From Lutibacter maritimus (GTDB lineage Bacteria; Bacteroidota; Bacteroidia; Flavobacteriales; Flavobacteriaceae): a stretch of DNA of 64,000 nt. The notes beneath the pieces were generated by a model. That model saw only the letters and a program-made list of their open reading frames with translations, did no database searches and was not told where the DNA came from. Both the position numbers and the translations under genes were made by a program. The stretch lies in assembly GCF_900116115.1 (NCBI RefSeq), contig NZ_FOZP01000005.1, positions 62,001 to 126,000 on the forward strand, read 5' to 3'. Below are positions 33,731 to 42,190 of this stretch, piece after piece; positions within the stretch are counted from its first letter, which is position 1, and each line of letters opens with the position of its first letter.

Positions 33731-35890
33731 TCAATTTCCTAAATTTTCCAGGATAAAAGTAGTCATTTTATTGTACAAATGCAGCCTTGTGTTTTTTCCT
33801 CTGTAAATTCCGTGTGTTCTATCTGGATAAATAGCTTGTTCAAAAGGTTTGTTTGCTTCAATTAATGCATTTGTCATTCTCATTGAATTTTGAACATGAA
33901 CGTTATCGTCACCACTTCCGTGAACTAATAAATAGTTTCCAGTTAATAATTTTGCAAAGTTTAAAGGAGAATTTTCATCGTAACCACTTGGATTTTCTTG
34001 CGGTGTTTGCATATAACGTTCTGTATAAATAGAGTCATAAAAACGCCAGCTTGTTACCGGAGCAACCGCAATTGCCATTTTAAAAATATCGTTTCCTTTT
34101 AATATACAGTTGCTAGACATAAATCCACCATAACTCCAACCCCAAATACCAATTTCATTTTTATTGATGTAAGAAAGTTTTCCTAGTTCTTTTGCTGCAT
34201 CAATTTGATCTTGAACTTCGTATTTCCCCAATTCTTTATAGGTAACTTTTTTAAAATCTGCACCTTTAAAACCTGTTCCTCTACCATCAACACAAACAAT
34301 AATGTAACCTTTTTGTGCTAAATGTTGGTACCAATAATCGTTTGCACCATTCCAGCCATTACTAACTGATTGTGAACCTGGACCAGAATATTGTGTCATG
34401 AATAAAGGATATTCTTTATTTTCATCAAAATTTAGAGGTTTCAACATCCAAGCATTAAATTCTCCATTTACCGTTTTTATAGTAAAAAATTCTTTTGTGG
34501 AAATTTTGTAGTTTTCTAATTGTTTAGATAACTCATTATTATTTAAAACTTCTTTTAATTGTTCACCTTTTGAATTATGTAGCGTATAAATAGGAGGTGT
34601 ATTTGCATCAGAAAAAGTATTGATAAAGAACCCTAAATTTTTGCTAAATGAAGCATCATTTGTACCAAAAGCTTTCGTAAGTCTTTTTTTGTCTTTTCCG
34701 TTTAATTTTATGGAATATACAGTTCTGTTTATTGAACCATCTTCAACTGATTGGTAAAAAACAGTTTTTGTAGCTTCATTTATACCATAAAAATTAGTTA
34801 CTTCCCAAGGTCCTTTTGTTATTTGGTTTATTAATTTACCGTCTTTAGAATATAGGTAAATATGATTAAAACCATCTTTTTCACTAGTCCAAATAAAACT
34901 ATTATCCTTTAAAAAAGTTAAATTATCGTGAATATCAATATATGCTTTATCGGTTTCGTTTAAAACTACTTTTGATGAAAAATCTGAAGCATTTATAAAA
35001 TATAAATTTAAATTATTTTGATGGCGATTTAATGTAATAACGCTTAAAATATTTGCATCATTTGTCCATTTTATTCTTGGAATATACTCATAGTTTCCAA
35101 CATTAATTTTGTTGGTTTTTGTTGAATTTAGATTGTACAAATGCAAGGTTACAGTTGAGTTTTTTTCGCCAGCTTTTGGATATTTAAAAACCTGTTGTGT
35201 TGGGTATAATTCTGTACCAACAATATCCATAGAAAATGTTGGAACATCAGTTTCATCAAAACGTAAAAAAGCAATGTTTTCACTATCGCTACTCCATTCA
35301 AAAGCTTTTACAAAAGCAAATTCTTCTTCATAAACCCAATCACAAATACCGTTAATAATGCTATTTTTTAAACCATCAAAAGTTATTTGAGTTATGTTAT
35401 TAGTTTCTAAATTTTTAATAAATAGGTTATTGTTTTTTGCGTATGCAACTTTTTTACTATCTGGAGAAAAAGTTGGTTCCTGAATTTTTTCGCTATCAAT
35501 TAATTGTAATGTTTTTGAAGCAATATCATACACGTAAAAAACACCTAAACTAGAATGGCGATAAATTGGTTCGGTATTTACTCCTAAAATTAATTTTGTT
35601 TCATTATTGTTAAAGGAGTAACTTTCAAAGTAATTTAATTCTTTTAAATCTTTACTGTTAACAATAGTTTCAACTTTATCAAGTGTGGCGTAACTGTATT
35701 TATCAACGGTTGAACTTCTAGTGGCTCTGTCATAATTTTGTAGCGAATAAAAATCCCCGTTCATAGAATTTAACGAATTCATTCGTTCAGTTCTAAAGGT
35801 TCCGTTCCAAATTTCATCAATAGCAATCTCTTTTTTTTGTGCTGAGGCTAAGGAAGTTACCGCTATAAAAAGAATAATTAGTTTTTTCAT
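33731..35890 (-). CDS. Dipeptidyl peptidase IV-like S9 family serine peptidase
   Basis: This exported prolyl-oligopeptidase-family enzyme releases dipeptides from peptide N-termini. A signal peptide is at residues 1-17 (ends LASAQ). An eight-bladed propeller (DPPIV_N) runs to about residue 450, including the EE motif in DWVYEEEFAF that binds the free N-terminus in DPP-IV. The alpha/beta-hydrolase domain has the nucleophile in GWSYGGFM (Ser near 585), Asp in HGSGDDNVH (near 661) and His in DRTHGIY (near 692). Start is the ATG at 35890, whose signal peptide begins immediately; ten further codons are open upstream. With three POT transporters downstream it forms a peptide-scavenging block. The active-site set supports DPP-IV-type activity. 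Confidence 0.93.
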   Translation of the reverse strand: MKKLIILFIAVTSLASAQKKEIAIDEIWNGTFRTERMNSLNSMNGDFYSLQNYDRATRSSTVDKYSYATLDKVETIVNSKDLKELNYFESYSFNNNETKLILGVNTEPIYRHSSLGVFYVYDIASKTLQLIDSEKIQEPTFSPDSKKVAYAKNNNLFIKNLETNNITQITFDGLKNSIINGICDWVYEEEFAFVKAFEWSSDSENIAFLRFDETDVPTFSMDIVGTELYPTQQVFKYPKAGEKNSTVTLHLYNLNSTKTNKINVGNYEYIPRIKWTNDANILSVITLNRHQNNLNLYFINASDFSSKVVLNETDKAYIDIHDNLTFLKDNSFIWTSEKDGFNHIYLYSKDGKLINQITKGPWEVTNFYGINEATKTVFYQSVEDGSINRTVYSIKLNGKDKKRLTKAFGTNDASFSKNLGFFINTFSDANTPPIYTLHNSKGEQLKEVLNNNELSKQLENYKISTKEFFTIKTVNGEFNAWMLKPLNFDENKEYPLFMTQYSGPGSQSVSNGWNGANDYWYQHLAQKGYIIVCVDGRGTGFKGADFKKVTYKELGKYEVQDQIDAAKELGKLSYINKNEIGIWGWSYGGFMSSNCILKGNDIFKMAIAVAPVTSWRFYDSIYTERYMQTPQENPSGYDENSPLNFAKLLTGNYLLVHGSGDDNVHVQNSMRMTNALIEANKPFEQAIYPDRTHGIYRGKNTRLHLYNKMTTFILENLGN

Positions 35891-36007
35891 TAAATTATCA
35901 TTTCTTAAAATAAGTGTCAAGTTTAAGAAAAATTTCGCAAAATGAACCTGAATTAAATCATAAAAATTGAGAATAGATAGATTTATGTTTTTTAATATTT
36001 AAAAAAT

Positions 36008-36015
36008 TATCTTTG
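36008..36015 (+). promoter_or_regulatory. Promoter -7 element of mvaA
   Basis: TATCTTTG fits TAnnTTTG, 24 bases before the ATG. No -33 element at the right distance. Confidence 0.55.
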
Positions 36016-36039
36016 TCAAAATAAAAAATTAGTTCTAAA

Positions 36040-37317
36040 ATGTCGAAAATTGTAAACGGTTTTTCTAAACTGAATAAACTTGAAAAAATAGATTGGCTAG
36101 TTTCAACGTATTTTAATAATGAAACTAAAGTTAAACAGGTTTTATTGCAATATTGGAATTCAAATCCCTTGCTTCAAGATTTACATGATGATTTTATAGA
36201 AAACACCATTTCCAATTTTTATTTGCCTTTTGGAATTGCACCAAATTTTGTTATAAATGGTAAAGATTATACCATTCCAATGGCAATTGAAGAAAGTTCG
36301 GTTGTGGCGGCAGCTTCATTAGTTGCAAAGTTTTGGAGTACGCGAGGCGGATTTAAAGCCGAAGTAATTTCAACTGTAAAAATTGGACAAATACATTTTA
36401 TGTATGAAGGTGATAAGGCTGAACTTGAACATTATTTTGCTTCAAAAAAAGAAAATTTATTTAAAGTTACAGAAGCCATTACAGAAAATATGAAAAAACG
36501 TGGTGGTGGAATATTGGACATTGAATTGCGCGATAAAACTGCAGCGTTGAAAAATTATTATCAGTTACACGTTACTTTTGAAACGGCTGATAGTATGGGC
36601 GCAAATTTTATCAATTCTTGTTTAGAAGCGATTGCTAGTGAGTTTGAAAAAGAAGACATTCAAATAGTAATGAGTATTTTATCTAACTACGTGCCTGAAT
36701 GTTTGGTACACGCAGAAGTTAGTTGTAAAGTAGAAGAATTGTATGCTGAAAATTCGGAATTGTTTGCTCAAAAATTTGTACAAGCAGTTGCAATTGCAAA
36801 TGCTGAACCACACAGAGCTGTAACCCACAATAAAGGAATTATGAACGGAATTGATGCCGTTGTAATTGCAACAGGTAACGATTTTAGAGCTATTGAAGCT
36901 GGTGCACACGCCTATGCAGCAAAAAGTGGACGTTATAAAAGTTTAACTAATGCAACAATTGAAAATGGAATTTTTAAATTTTGGATTGAAATTCCTTTAG
37001 CTTTAGGAACTGTTGGCGGTTTAACAAAATTACATCCGTTATCTAAATTATCTTTAAAAATGTTAGATAATCCATCAGCAAAAGAATTAATGCAAATTAT
37101 AGCTGTGGCTGGTTTGGCACAAAATTTTGCAGCGCTAAGAGCTTTAACAACTACAGGAATTCAAAAAGGACATATGAAAATGCACTTAACTAATATTATT
37201 AAGCAGTTGGGTGCCAGTGATGAAGAAAAAGAATATTTAATTAATTATTTTGAACATAAAACAATTACGCATAATGCAGTTGTTGAGGCGTATAATAAAT
37301 TGATTGGAGAGAAATAA
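36040..37317 (+). CDS. mvaA: Hydroxymethylglutaryl-CoA reductase, class II
   Basis: This cytosolic enzyme reduces HMG-CoA to mevalonate (the committed step of the mevalonate route). The class II bacterial form of 425 residues has MAIEESSVVAAAS (catalytic Glu), HNKGIMNGIDAVVIATGND (catalytic Lys and Asp) and KGHMKMH (catalytic His). Class II enzymes can run in either direction, but here the neighbours are biosynthetic kinases. Its stop overlaps the start of the GYDIA kinase by one base (TAATG), so translation is coupled. mvaD and mevalonate kinase are about 7 kb downstream. HMG-CoA synthase is not in the window. Confidence 0.96.
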   Translation: MSKIVNGFSKLNKLEKIDWLVSTYFNNETKVKQVLLQYWNSNPLLQDLHDDFIENTISNFYLPFGIAPNFVINGKDYTIPMAIEESSVVAAASLVAKFWSTRGGFKAEVISTVKIGQIHFMYEGDKAELEHYFASKKENLFKVTEAITENMKKRGGGILDIELRDKTAALKNYYQLHVTFETADSMGANFINSCLEAIASEFEKEDIQIVMSILSNYVPECLVHAEVSCKVEELYAENSELFAQKFVQAVAIANAEPHRAVTHNKGIMNGIDAVVIATGNDFRAIEAGAHAYAAKSGRYKSLTNATIENGIFKFWIEIPLALGTVGGLTKLHPLSKLSLKMLDNPSAKELMQIIAVAGLAQNFAALRALTTTGIQKGHMKMHLTNIIKQLGASDEEKEYLINYFEHKTITHNAVVEAYNKLIGEK

Positions 37318-38246
37318 TGAAAGAATTTTACAGCAACGGAAAATTATTACTAACAGGTGAATATTTTATATTAGATGGCGCAAAATCTTTAGCAGTGCCA
37401 ACAACTTGCGGACAAGATTTAATTGTAGAACCAATTAACCAACACGAATTAATATGGGAAAGTTATACAAATATAGGAGAATGCTGGTTACAAGCTATTT
37501 TTGATTTGCCAAAATTAAGATTAACAAATGCAACGTATGATGATAAAAAAGATGGGGGAACTGGTAGTGTTGCTGAAGATTTATTTGAAATATTACTACA
37601 AGTAAGAAAACTAAATCCAAGTTTTTTAAATACTAAACAAGGGTTTTTAGTAAAAACAAACCTAACGTTTCCAAAAAATTGGGGATTAGGAACGTCATCA
37701 ACTTTAATAAATAATTTGGCAAATTGGGCAAAAGCAAATCCGTATCAATTATTAGAAAAAACATTTGGTGGAAGTGGGTACGATATTGCTTGTGCACAAA
37801 ATGATACGCCCATTTTATATACTAGAAATCAAACTAATCCAATTGTAGAAAAAGTTAATTTTAATCCAAATTTTAAACAACAATTGTATTTTGTATATTT
37901 AAATAAAAAACAAAATAGCAGAGAAGGTATAAAAAGATTTAAGCAATTAAGCGGTAATTTAACTTTAGAAACTGAGCAAATTTCTCAATTAACAGAAGCT
38001 TTTATAACTTGTGATAATTTAATTGATTTTGAAAAATTATTGATAGAACACGAGCAAATTGTTTCAAAAACTATACAGCTAAAAACTGTTCAGGAAATTT
38101 ATTTTTCAGATTATTTTGGACAAACAAAAAGTTTGGGCGCTTGGGGAGGTGATTTTATTTTAGCTACCGGAAACCAAGATTCTTTAAAATATTTTAATCA
38201 AAAAGGATTTCAAACGGTAATTCCGTATCAAGATTTAATTTTATAA
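37317..38246 (+). CDS. GYDIA-family GHMP kinase (possible phosphomevalonate kinase)
   Basis: This cytosolic small-molecule kinase of the GHMP fold belongs to the Bacteroidota GYDIA group named for GGSGYDIACAQNDTPILY (near residue 156). The N-terminal KLLLTGEYFILDGAKSLAVP binds substrate, and NWGLGTSSTLINNLANWA is the Gly/Ser ATP loop (near 122-139). The enzyme is 309 residues. The mevalonate route needs three GHMP enzymes; mevalonate kinase and mvaD are further on, and no classical phosphomevalonate kinase is seen. This gene, translationally coupled to mvaA, is the natural candidate for that step. The assignment is inferred from context. Its last 6 bases overlap the convergent PepSY gene. Confidence 0.88.
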   Translation: MKEFYSNGKLLLTGEYFILDGAKSLAVPTTCGQDLIVEPINQHELIWESYTNIGECWLQAIFDLPKLRLTNATYDDKKDGGTGSVAEDLFEILLQVRKLNPSFLNTKQGFLVKTNLTFPKNWGLGTSSTLINNLANWAKANPYQLLEKTFGGSGYDIACAQNDTPILYTRNQTNPIVEKVNFNPNFKQQLYFVYLNKKQNSREGIKRFKQLSGNLTLETEQISQLTEAFITCDNLIDFEKLLIEHEQIVSKTIQLKTVQEIYFSDYFGQTKSLGAWGGDFILATGNQDSLKYFNQKGFQTVIPYQDLIL

Positions 38247-38792
38247 ATAATAAAGCCAAAATAACAAAGGAATTCCAAAGCCAATAAGCGTAAGCCACCA
38301 CCCTCTGCCTTTAATTCCGTTTTTCCCTTTAATCAAAAATAAACCTGAAATTGCTAAAAATAGGAGAGCAACTGCAAATATATCAGCAATATAAGTCCAT
38401 AATCCTTTCGGTTTGTTTAAATGTAAGTCGTTGGTTTCCTTTAAAAAAAATCTTGAATTAACTTTTTCTTGTTTTACTTCTTTGGTAAGATAATTAACTA
38501 AAATGGTATTGCCTTCAACAAAAATTTCCAATTCATTAGGAGAAGATCTGTAGGTGTTTTTTACTTCGCCTTTTTCATTAATAGCTTTTAAAACGTATAC
38601 TACAATTTCATCTTTTGTGGCGTTTTTTGGCAAAGAATCTAAAATTATAGTTGATTTTTCAATTTTGTAATTAGGATTCCAGTCTTGAATATGGTTTACA
38701 GCTATGCCAGAAATTGCATAAATAATGGTTAAGCCTGCGGCAATATAGCCAATATCTCTATGCAATACACGTAGTAATTTTCTCCAGTGCAT
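38241..38792 (-). CDS. PepSY-associated transmembrane protein (small)
   Basis: This 183-residue inner-membrane protein has a first helix carrying the PepSY_TM signature (RVLHRDIGYIAAGLTIIYAI, then SGIAVNH), a soluble domain of about 100 residues, LKETNDLHLNKPKG, and two C-terminal helices. It is a paralogue of the product at 7788-8303, sharing the HR dyad and the second His region. It is the second gene after a DUF4920 protein (20-base gap), which carries a Cys-x4-Cys pattern. That suggests a shared redox or metal role, not a proven one. Overlaps the 3' end of the GYDIA kinase by 6 bases. Confidence 0.75.
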   Translation of the reverse strand: MHWRKLLRVLHRDIGYIAAGLTIIYAISGIAVNHIQDWNPNYKIEKSTIILDSLPKNATKDEIVVYVLKAINEKGEVKNTYRSSPNELEIFVEGNTILVNYLTKEVKQEKVNSRFFLKETNDLHLNKPKGLWTYIADIFAVALLFLAISGLFLIKGKNGIKGRGWWLTLIGFGIPLLFWLYYL

Positions 38793-38812
38793 TAATAAAA
38801 AGTTAGGTTCAT

Positions 38813-39277
38813 TTAGTTAACTACGGCTCCAAGTCCTTTTAATCTATATTCAGTTTTACCTTTGGTTATAGTTTTTGGATCAAACTTTGTTCCATATTCT
38901 TTTGCCATATGCTCACCTTGTTCAATTAAATCTTCTTTGGTGTATACAAGAGCTTCAAAAACACCTTCAGCTATAATTTTTTTTCCTTTTTCCTCCATTG
39001 GAAAAACAATTACACCATCATCAACTTTTAATCTAATTTTTTCAAATTCTTTATCACTAACTATATCAATCCAACAACCTCTTTTTTCACAAACTTTAAC
39101 TATTAACCCTTCAACTTGTACGGTTTTACCAACATATTTTTTTGGATTTTTAAATAATTCAGAAATTTGAGTTTTTTCTTTTAATACAAGTTTTTTGCCA
39201 TATTTTACACCTTCTTGAGAATGTGAATTAAAAATGAACACTACCGAAAGCAATAAAAATAAAACGAATCTTTTCAT
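38813..39277 (-). CDS. DUF4920 secreted protein
   Basis: This 154-residue exported protein has a signal peptide at about 1-20 (ends FNSHSQ). The DUF4920 domain covers the rest: KNPKKYVGKTVQVEGLIVKV is an OB-like strand set, VCEKRGCWIDI holds two Cys, and LKGLGAVVN is near the end. The family function is unknown. CxxxxCW in an OB-like fold suggests metal or cofactor binding. It heads a two-gene operon with a PepSY-associated membrane protein. A periplasmic location is inferred. Confidence 0.85.
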   Translation of the reverse strand: MKRFVLFLLLSVVFIFNSHSQEGVKYGKKLVLKEKTQISELFKNPKKYVGKTVQVEGLIVKVCEKRGCWIDIVSDKEFEKIRLKVDDGVIVFPMEEKGKKIIAEGVFEALVYTKEDLIEQGEHMAKEYGTKFDPKTITKGKTEYRLKGLGAVVN

Positions 39278-39404
39278 ATAAAATAATTTAATTTAAGTTG
39301 TTTAAAATTGAAGTGTAAATATACTTAAATTTAAATTATCAATGTTGGTGTTTTTTAAATTTGCTTAAGCACCATAATATTTAAGAATTTACATGATAAT
39401 ATGC

Positions 39405-39412
39405 TATTTTTG
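39405..39412 (+). promoter_or_regulatory. Promoter -7 element of the HI0933-type flavoprotein gene
   Basis: TATTTTTG fits TAnnTTTG and ends 8 bases before the ATG. The predicted leader is almost nil, so the message may be leaderless or nearly so. Confidence 0.45.
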
Positions 39413-39420
39413 CATTTATT

Positions 39421-40632
39421 ATGGCAAAAAAAATTATAATTATTGGAGGTGGAGCTGCTGGTTATTTTGCAGCTATAAATGCAGCAGAAATAAATTCGGA
39501 TATAGAAGTTATTATTTTAGAAGGAAGTACTAAAGTGCTGCAAAAAGTAAAAGTAAGCGGTGGTGGACGTTGCAATGTCACGCACGCTTGTTTTACGCCA
39601 AATGAGTTGATTGAATTTTATCCGCGCGGAGGAAAAGAATTACGTGGTCCATTTCATCAATTTATGACAGGTGACACTATGGAATGGTTTGAGAACAGAG
39701 GTGTTTCGTTAAAAATTGAAGATGATAATCGTATTTTTCCTGAAAGTAATTCGTCTCAAACTATTATAGATTGTTTTTTAGAAAGTGCTAAAAATGCAGG
39801 TGTTATTTTAAAAATAAGTGCAAGAGTTGATGGTATTGAAAAAAATGGGGAACAATTTGTGGTTAGAACAAATTCTGAAGAAATTATTGCGGATTATTTG
39901 TTAATTGCAAGTGGTAGTAATACTAAAGTTTGGAATATGGTTGAAAAATTAGGGCATACACTTGAAAAGCCTGTGCCATCATTATTTACATTTAATATTG
40001 AAGATAATAGATTAAAAGATATACCTGGCATTTCGGTTCCAAAAGCTACTGTAAAAGTGTTGAATTCAAAATTAGCAGAAGAAGGACCTTTATTAATAAC
40101 GCATTGGGGTTTAAGCGGTCCTGGAATTTTAAAGTTATCGGCTTGGGGAGCATTGGAATTGTTTGAAAAAGGGTACAATTTTGAAATTGAAGTAAATTGG
40201 TTGGCTAAAAAACAAGAATCGGTTTTAGAGATTTTAAAGTCAGAAAAACAACAAAACTCAAAAAAGCAAATTATTTTACGATCCGTTTTTGAAGATATTT
40301 CTAAACGATTGTGGGAAAAATTTGTGGTTGCAGCTGGAATTTCTGAAACTTTGCAATGGGCACAATTAACCAATAAACAATTAGAAAGTTTAGCAAAACA
40401 GCTAACACAATGTGTTTTTAAAGTAAATGGCAAAAGTACTTTTAAAGATGAATTTGTAACTGCTGGAGGTGTAGATTTAAAAGAAATAAATTTTAAACGC
40501 TTTGAAAGTAAGCTGCACTCCAATTTATTTTTTGCAGGTGAAGTATTAAATATTGATGCTGTTACAGGTGGTTTTAATTTTCAAAATGCTTGGACAAGCG
40601 CATGGATTGTGGCTAATTCGGTTGGGAATTAA
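39421..40632 (+). CDS. NAD(P)/FAD-dependent oxidoreductase, HI0933 (YhiN) family
   Basis: This cytosolic flavoprotein has an N-terminal Rossmann dinucleotide motif IIIIGGGAAGYFAAINAAE (residues 5-23). The HI0933 signature VKVSGGGRCNVTHACF follows, then FFAGEVLNIDAVTGGFNFQN, the second FAD-contact region near the C-terminus. 403 residues is the family length. Some relatives modify rRNA or dehydrogenate unknown metabolites, and no substrate can be given. It is monocistronic, divergent from the DUF4920 operon, and transcribed from a -7 element very close to the start. Confidence 0.9.
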   Translation: MAKKIIIIGGGAAGYFAAINAAEINSDIEVIILEGSTKVLQKVKVSGGGRCNVTHACFTPNELIEFYPRGGKELRGPFHQFMTGDTMEWFENRGVSLKIEDDNRIFPESNSSQTIIDCFLESAKNAGVILKISARVDGIEKNGEQFVVRTNSEEIIADYLLIASGSNTKVWNMVEKLGHTLEKPVPSLFTFNIEDNRLKDIPGISVPKATVKVLNSKLAEEGPLLITHWGLSGPGILKLSAWGALELFEKGYNFEIEVNWLAKKQESVLEILKSEKQQNSKKQIILRSVFEDISKRLWEKFVVAAGISETLQWAQLTNKQLESLAKQLTQCVFKVNGKSTFKDEFVTAGGVDLKEINFKRFESKLHSNLFFAGEVLNIDAVTGGFNFQNAWTSAWIVANSVGN

Positions 40633-40689
40633 AATTTGTTGGTATTGTCATTTTTAACTTGTTTCATAATCTTGGTTTTTATGAAATAA

Positions 40690-40926
40690 TTATTTTGCCA
40701 ATTGCCCTCTGTGAGGTTTCAAAGCATCTCTATAGGTTTTCATATCAATTTCATCAACAAGAATAAAGGCAATGGTGTGTATTTCAGAAATTATTGTAAA
40801 ATCAATTTCATAAAAATGTAATTTTTCAATTAAGGCAAATTCTTTTAAATGTATACAATGATGTTCTGCTATTTTTAACGAATCAGGGCCTTTAAAATCC
40901 CAAATAAGTTTTAGTTTTCTATTCAA
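40690..40926 (-). CDS. Small conserved-type protein of unknown function
   Basis: This 78-residue soluble protein has a His/Cys/Glu-rich segment (LKIAEHHCIHLKEFALIE) and a basic C-terminus (DALKPHRGQLAK). No domain is recognised. It starts at a TTG at 40926, only 7 bases after the thiamine pyrophosphokinase stop, and no ATG is available before residue 62. The tight spacing and coding-like composition support a real gene in the thiN operon. Whether it serves thiamine metabolism is unknown. Confidence 0.65.
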   Translation of the reverse strand: MNRKLKLIWDFKGPDSLKIAEHHCIHLKEFALIEKLHFYEIDFTIISEIHTIAFILVDEIDMKTYRDALKPHRGQLAK

Positions 40927-40933
40927 AATATTA

Positions 40934-41542
40934 TTATTTATTGCTTATATAAATTAATAAACTACCGCCTGTATATGAAATTACAACTGTATTTTCACTA
41001 ACTTTATTTCTTGTGCCAATGCGTTTTCCGAAAACTAAATCTTTATTTTCAAGTGGGTATAATAATCCTTTTGTGTAAATTTTTTTTGCAATAGGAAATG
41101 GAATTAAAGAAATATTTCTGCCTAATAAATTGGTAAGCTCTATACTTTCTTCAATAAAAAAATAAGTACCAAAATCATCAAAAAAACAAATGTTTAATGT
41201 GTTTATCCATTGTAAAGCTGTACTAATGTTTCCTAAAAAATGATCGTGTTCTTTGCCGCTTCCACCGTAAACATCAATATTTGTATAACCACGTTCGTGT
41301 AATATCATTAAAGCTTTATCAAAATCGGTATAATCTTGGTCAGGTGTTTTAATCACTTCTACAGAAGTTGGAATTGCTTGGATAGAATCAAAATCACCAG
41401 TAACCAAATCGGGAATAATATTATTTTTTTTAAAATGGTTATAAGCGCCATCAATAGCGCAAATAATATCGTACGATGATAACTCCGGAAATTTGGAAGG
41501 TTCAGCGCCGTTTAGTAAAATAAATGCCTTTTTAGCTTTCAT
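40934..41542 (-). CDS. Thiamine diphosphokinase
   Basis: This cytosolic enzyme transfers pyrophosphate from ATP to thiamine to give thiamine diphosphate. The ThiN/TPK catalytic domain motifs are CAIDGAYNHF (residues 28-37), IPDLVTGDFDSI (43-54, catalytic Asp residues), DQDYTDFDKALMIL and VYGGSGKEHDHFLGNIS. The C-terminal B1-binding domain is beta-rich (NKVSENTVVISYTGGSLLIY). 202 residues is typical. It is followed by a small gene after 7 bases. No TPP riboswitch is seen in the short upstream gap of 49 bases. Confidence 0.92.
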   Translation of the reverse strand: MKAKKAFILLNGAEPSKFPELSSYDIICAIDGAYNHFKKNNIIPDLVTGDFDSIQAIPTSVEVIKTPDQDYTDFDKALMILHERGYTNIDVYGGSGKEHDHFLGNISTALQWINTLNICFFDDFGTYFFIEESIELTNLLGRNISLIPFPIAKKIYTKGLLYPLENKDLVFGKRIGTRNKVSENTVVISYTGGSLLIYISNK

Positions 41543-41591
41543 ATTGTGTAAAAATAACTAAAAAGGCAAACAATTTTATATATTTAAATAA

Positions 41592-41981
41592 TTACTTTTT
41601 TAAGATATTTAAAATAATAATTCCAACTCTGGCTATTAAGAAAACGAACATTCCAAATAACGGAGAAAGAATGGCAACTTTTAATCCTCCTGCCAACAAT
41701 GCTGGAGAAATATCACCCATAGCTTGAATAGCATCAAAAGCTTCAATTAAGCCAATCATTTGACCTAAAAATCCCCAAACTAATGCAAATAAACTTATAG
41801 AACTTACTAAAGTAATTATTTTTTCGCGGGTGGTTGGTTTTACAAAACCTGTTATTAATAATGCTAAAATAACAATTAATAAAAATAGAGTTGTGTACAT
41901 AAAAAGTGGTCCGCCTTCATTTAATCTTGCAATAAAAGGATTTCCAACTAAGGGTTTAATGGTTTGTAGTGCTAATAACAT
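41592..41981 (-). CDS. MotA/TolQ/ExbB-like proton channel protein, short form
   Basis: This 129-residue inner-membrane protein has three helices (about 27-47, 55-79 and 98-126). The segment MIGLIEAFDAIQAMGDISPA followed by LLAGGLKVAILSPLFGM matches the conserved second-helix/third-helix part of the ExbB/TolQ family. It lacks the long cytoplasmic loop and N-terminal domain of classical ExbB (about 230 residues) and has no ExbD/TolR partner gene next to it. It could work with a remote ExbD or be an independent pore-like protein. It has its own -7 element. Confidence 0.75.
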   Translation of the reverse strand: MLLALQTIKPLVGNPFIARLNEGGPLFMYTTLFLLIVILALLITGFVKPTTREKIITLVSSISLFALVWGFLGQMIGLIEAFDAIQAMGDISPALLAGGLKVAILSPLFGMFVFLIARVGIIILNILKK

Positions 41982-42006
41982 AGTATGATTTTTTAAAATT
42001 ATATGC

Positions 42007-42014
42007 CAAAAGTA
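42007..42014 (-). promoter_or_regulatory. Promoter -7 element of the ExbB-like gene
   Basis: TACTTTTG on the minus strand (42014 to 42007) fits TAnnTTTG, 25 bases before the ATG at 41981. Confidence 0.5.
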
Positions 42015-42190
42015 AGTTGTAAACTAATTTATTAATTTTTAATGCGATAATTGACCAAAAAGTTACGATAATCAACTGATTCATTCAGAATTTTGCATTT
42101 TAAAGTTGAAAATTGGTAAAATGAGGTTCATTTTTCTATTTCTATCGATAAAATAAATTTAACTTTAACATTATTTGCATTTTGCACTTT

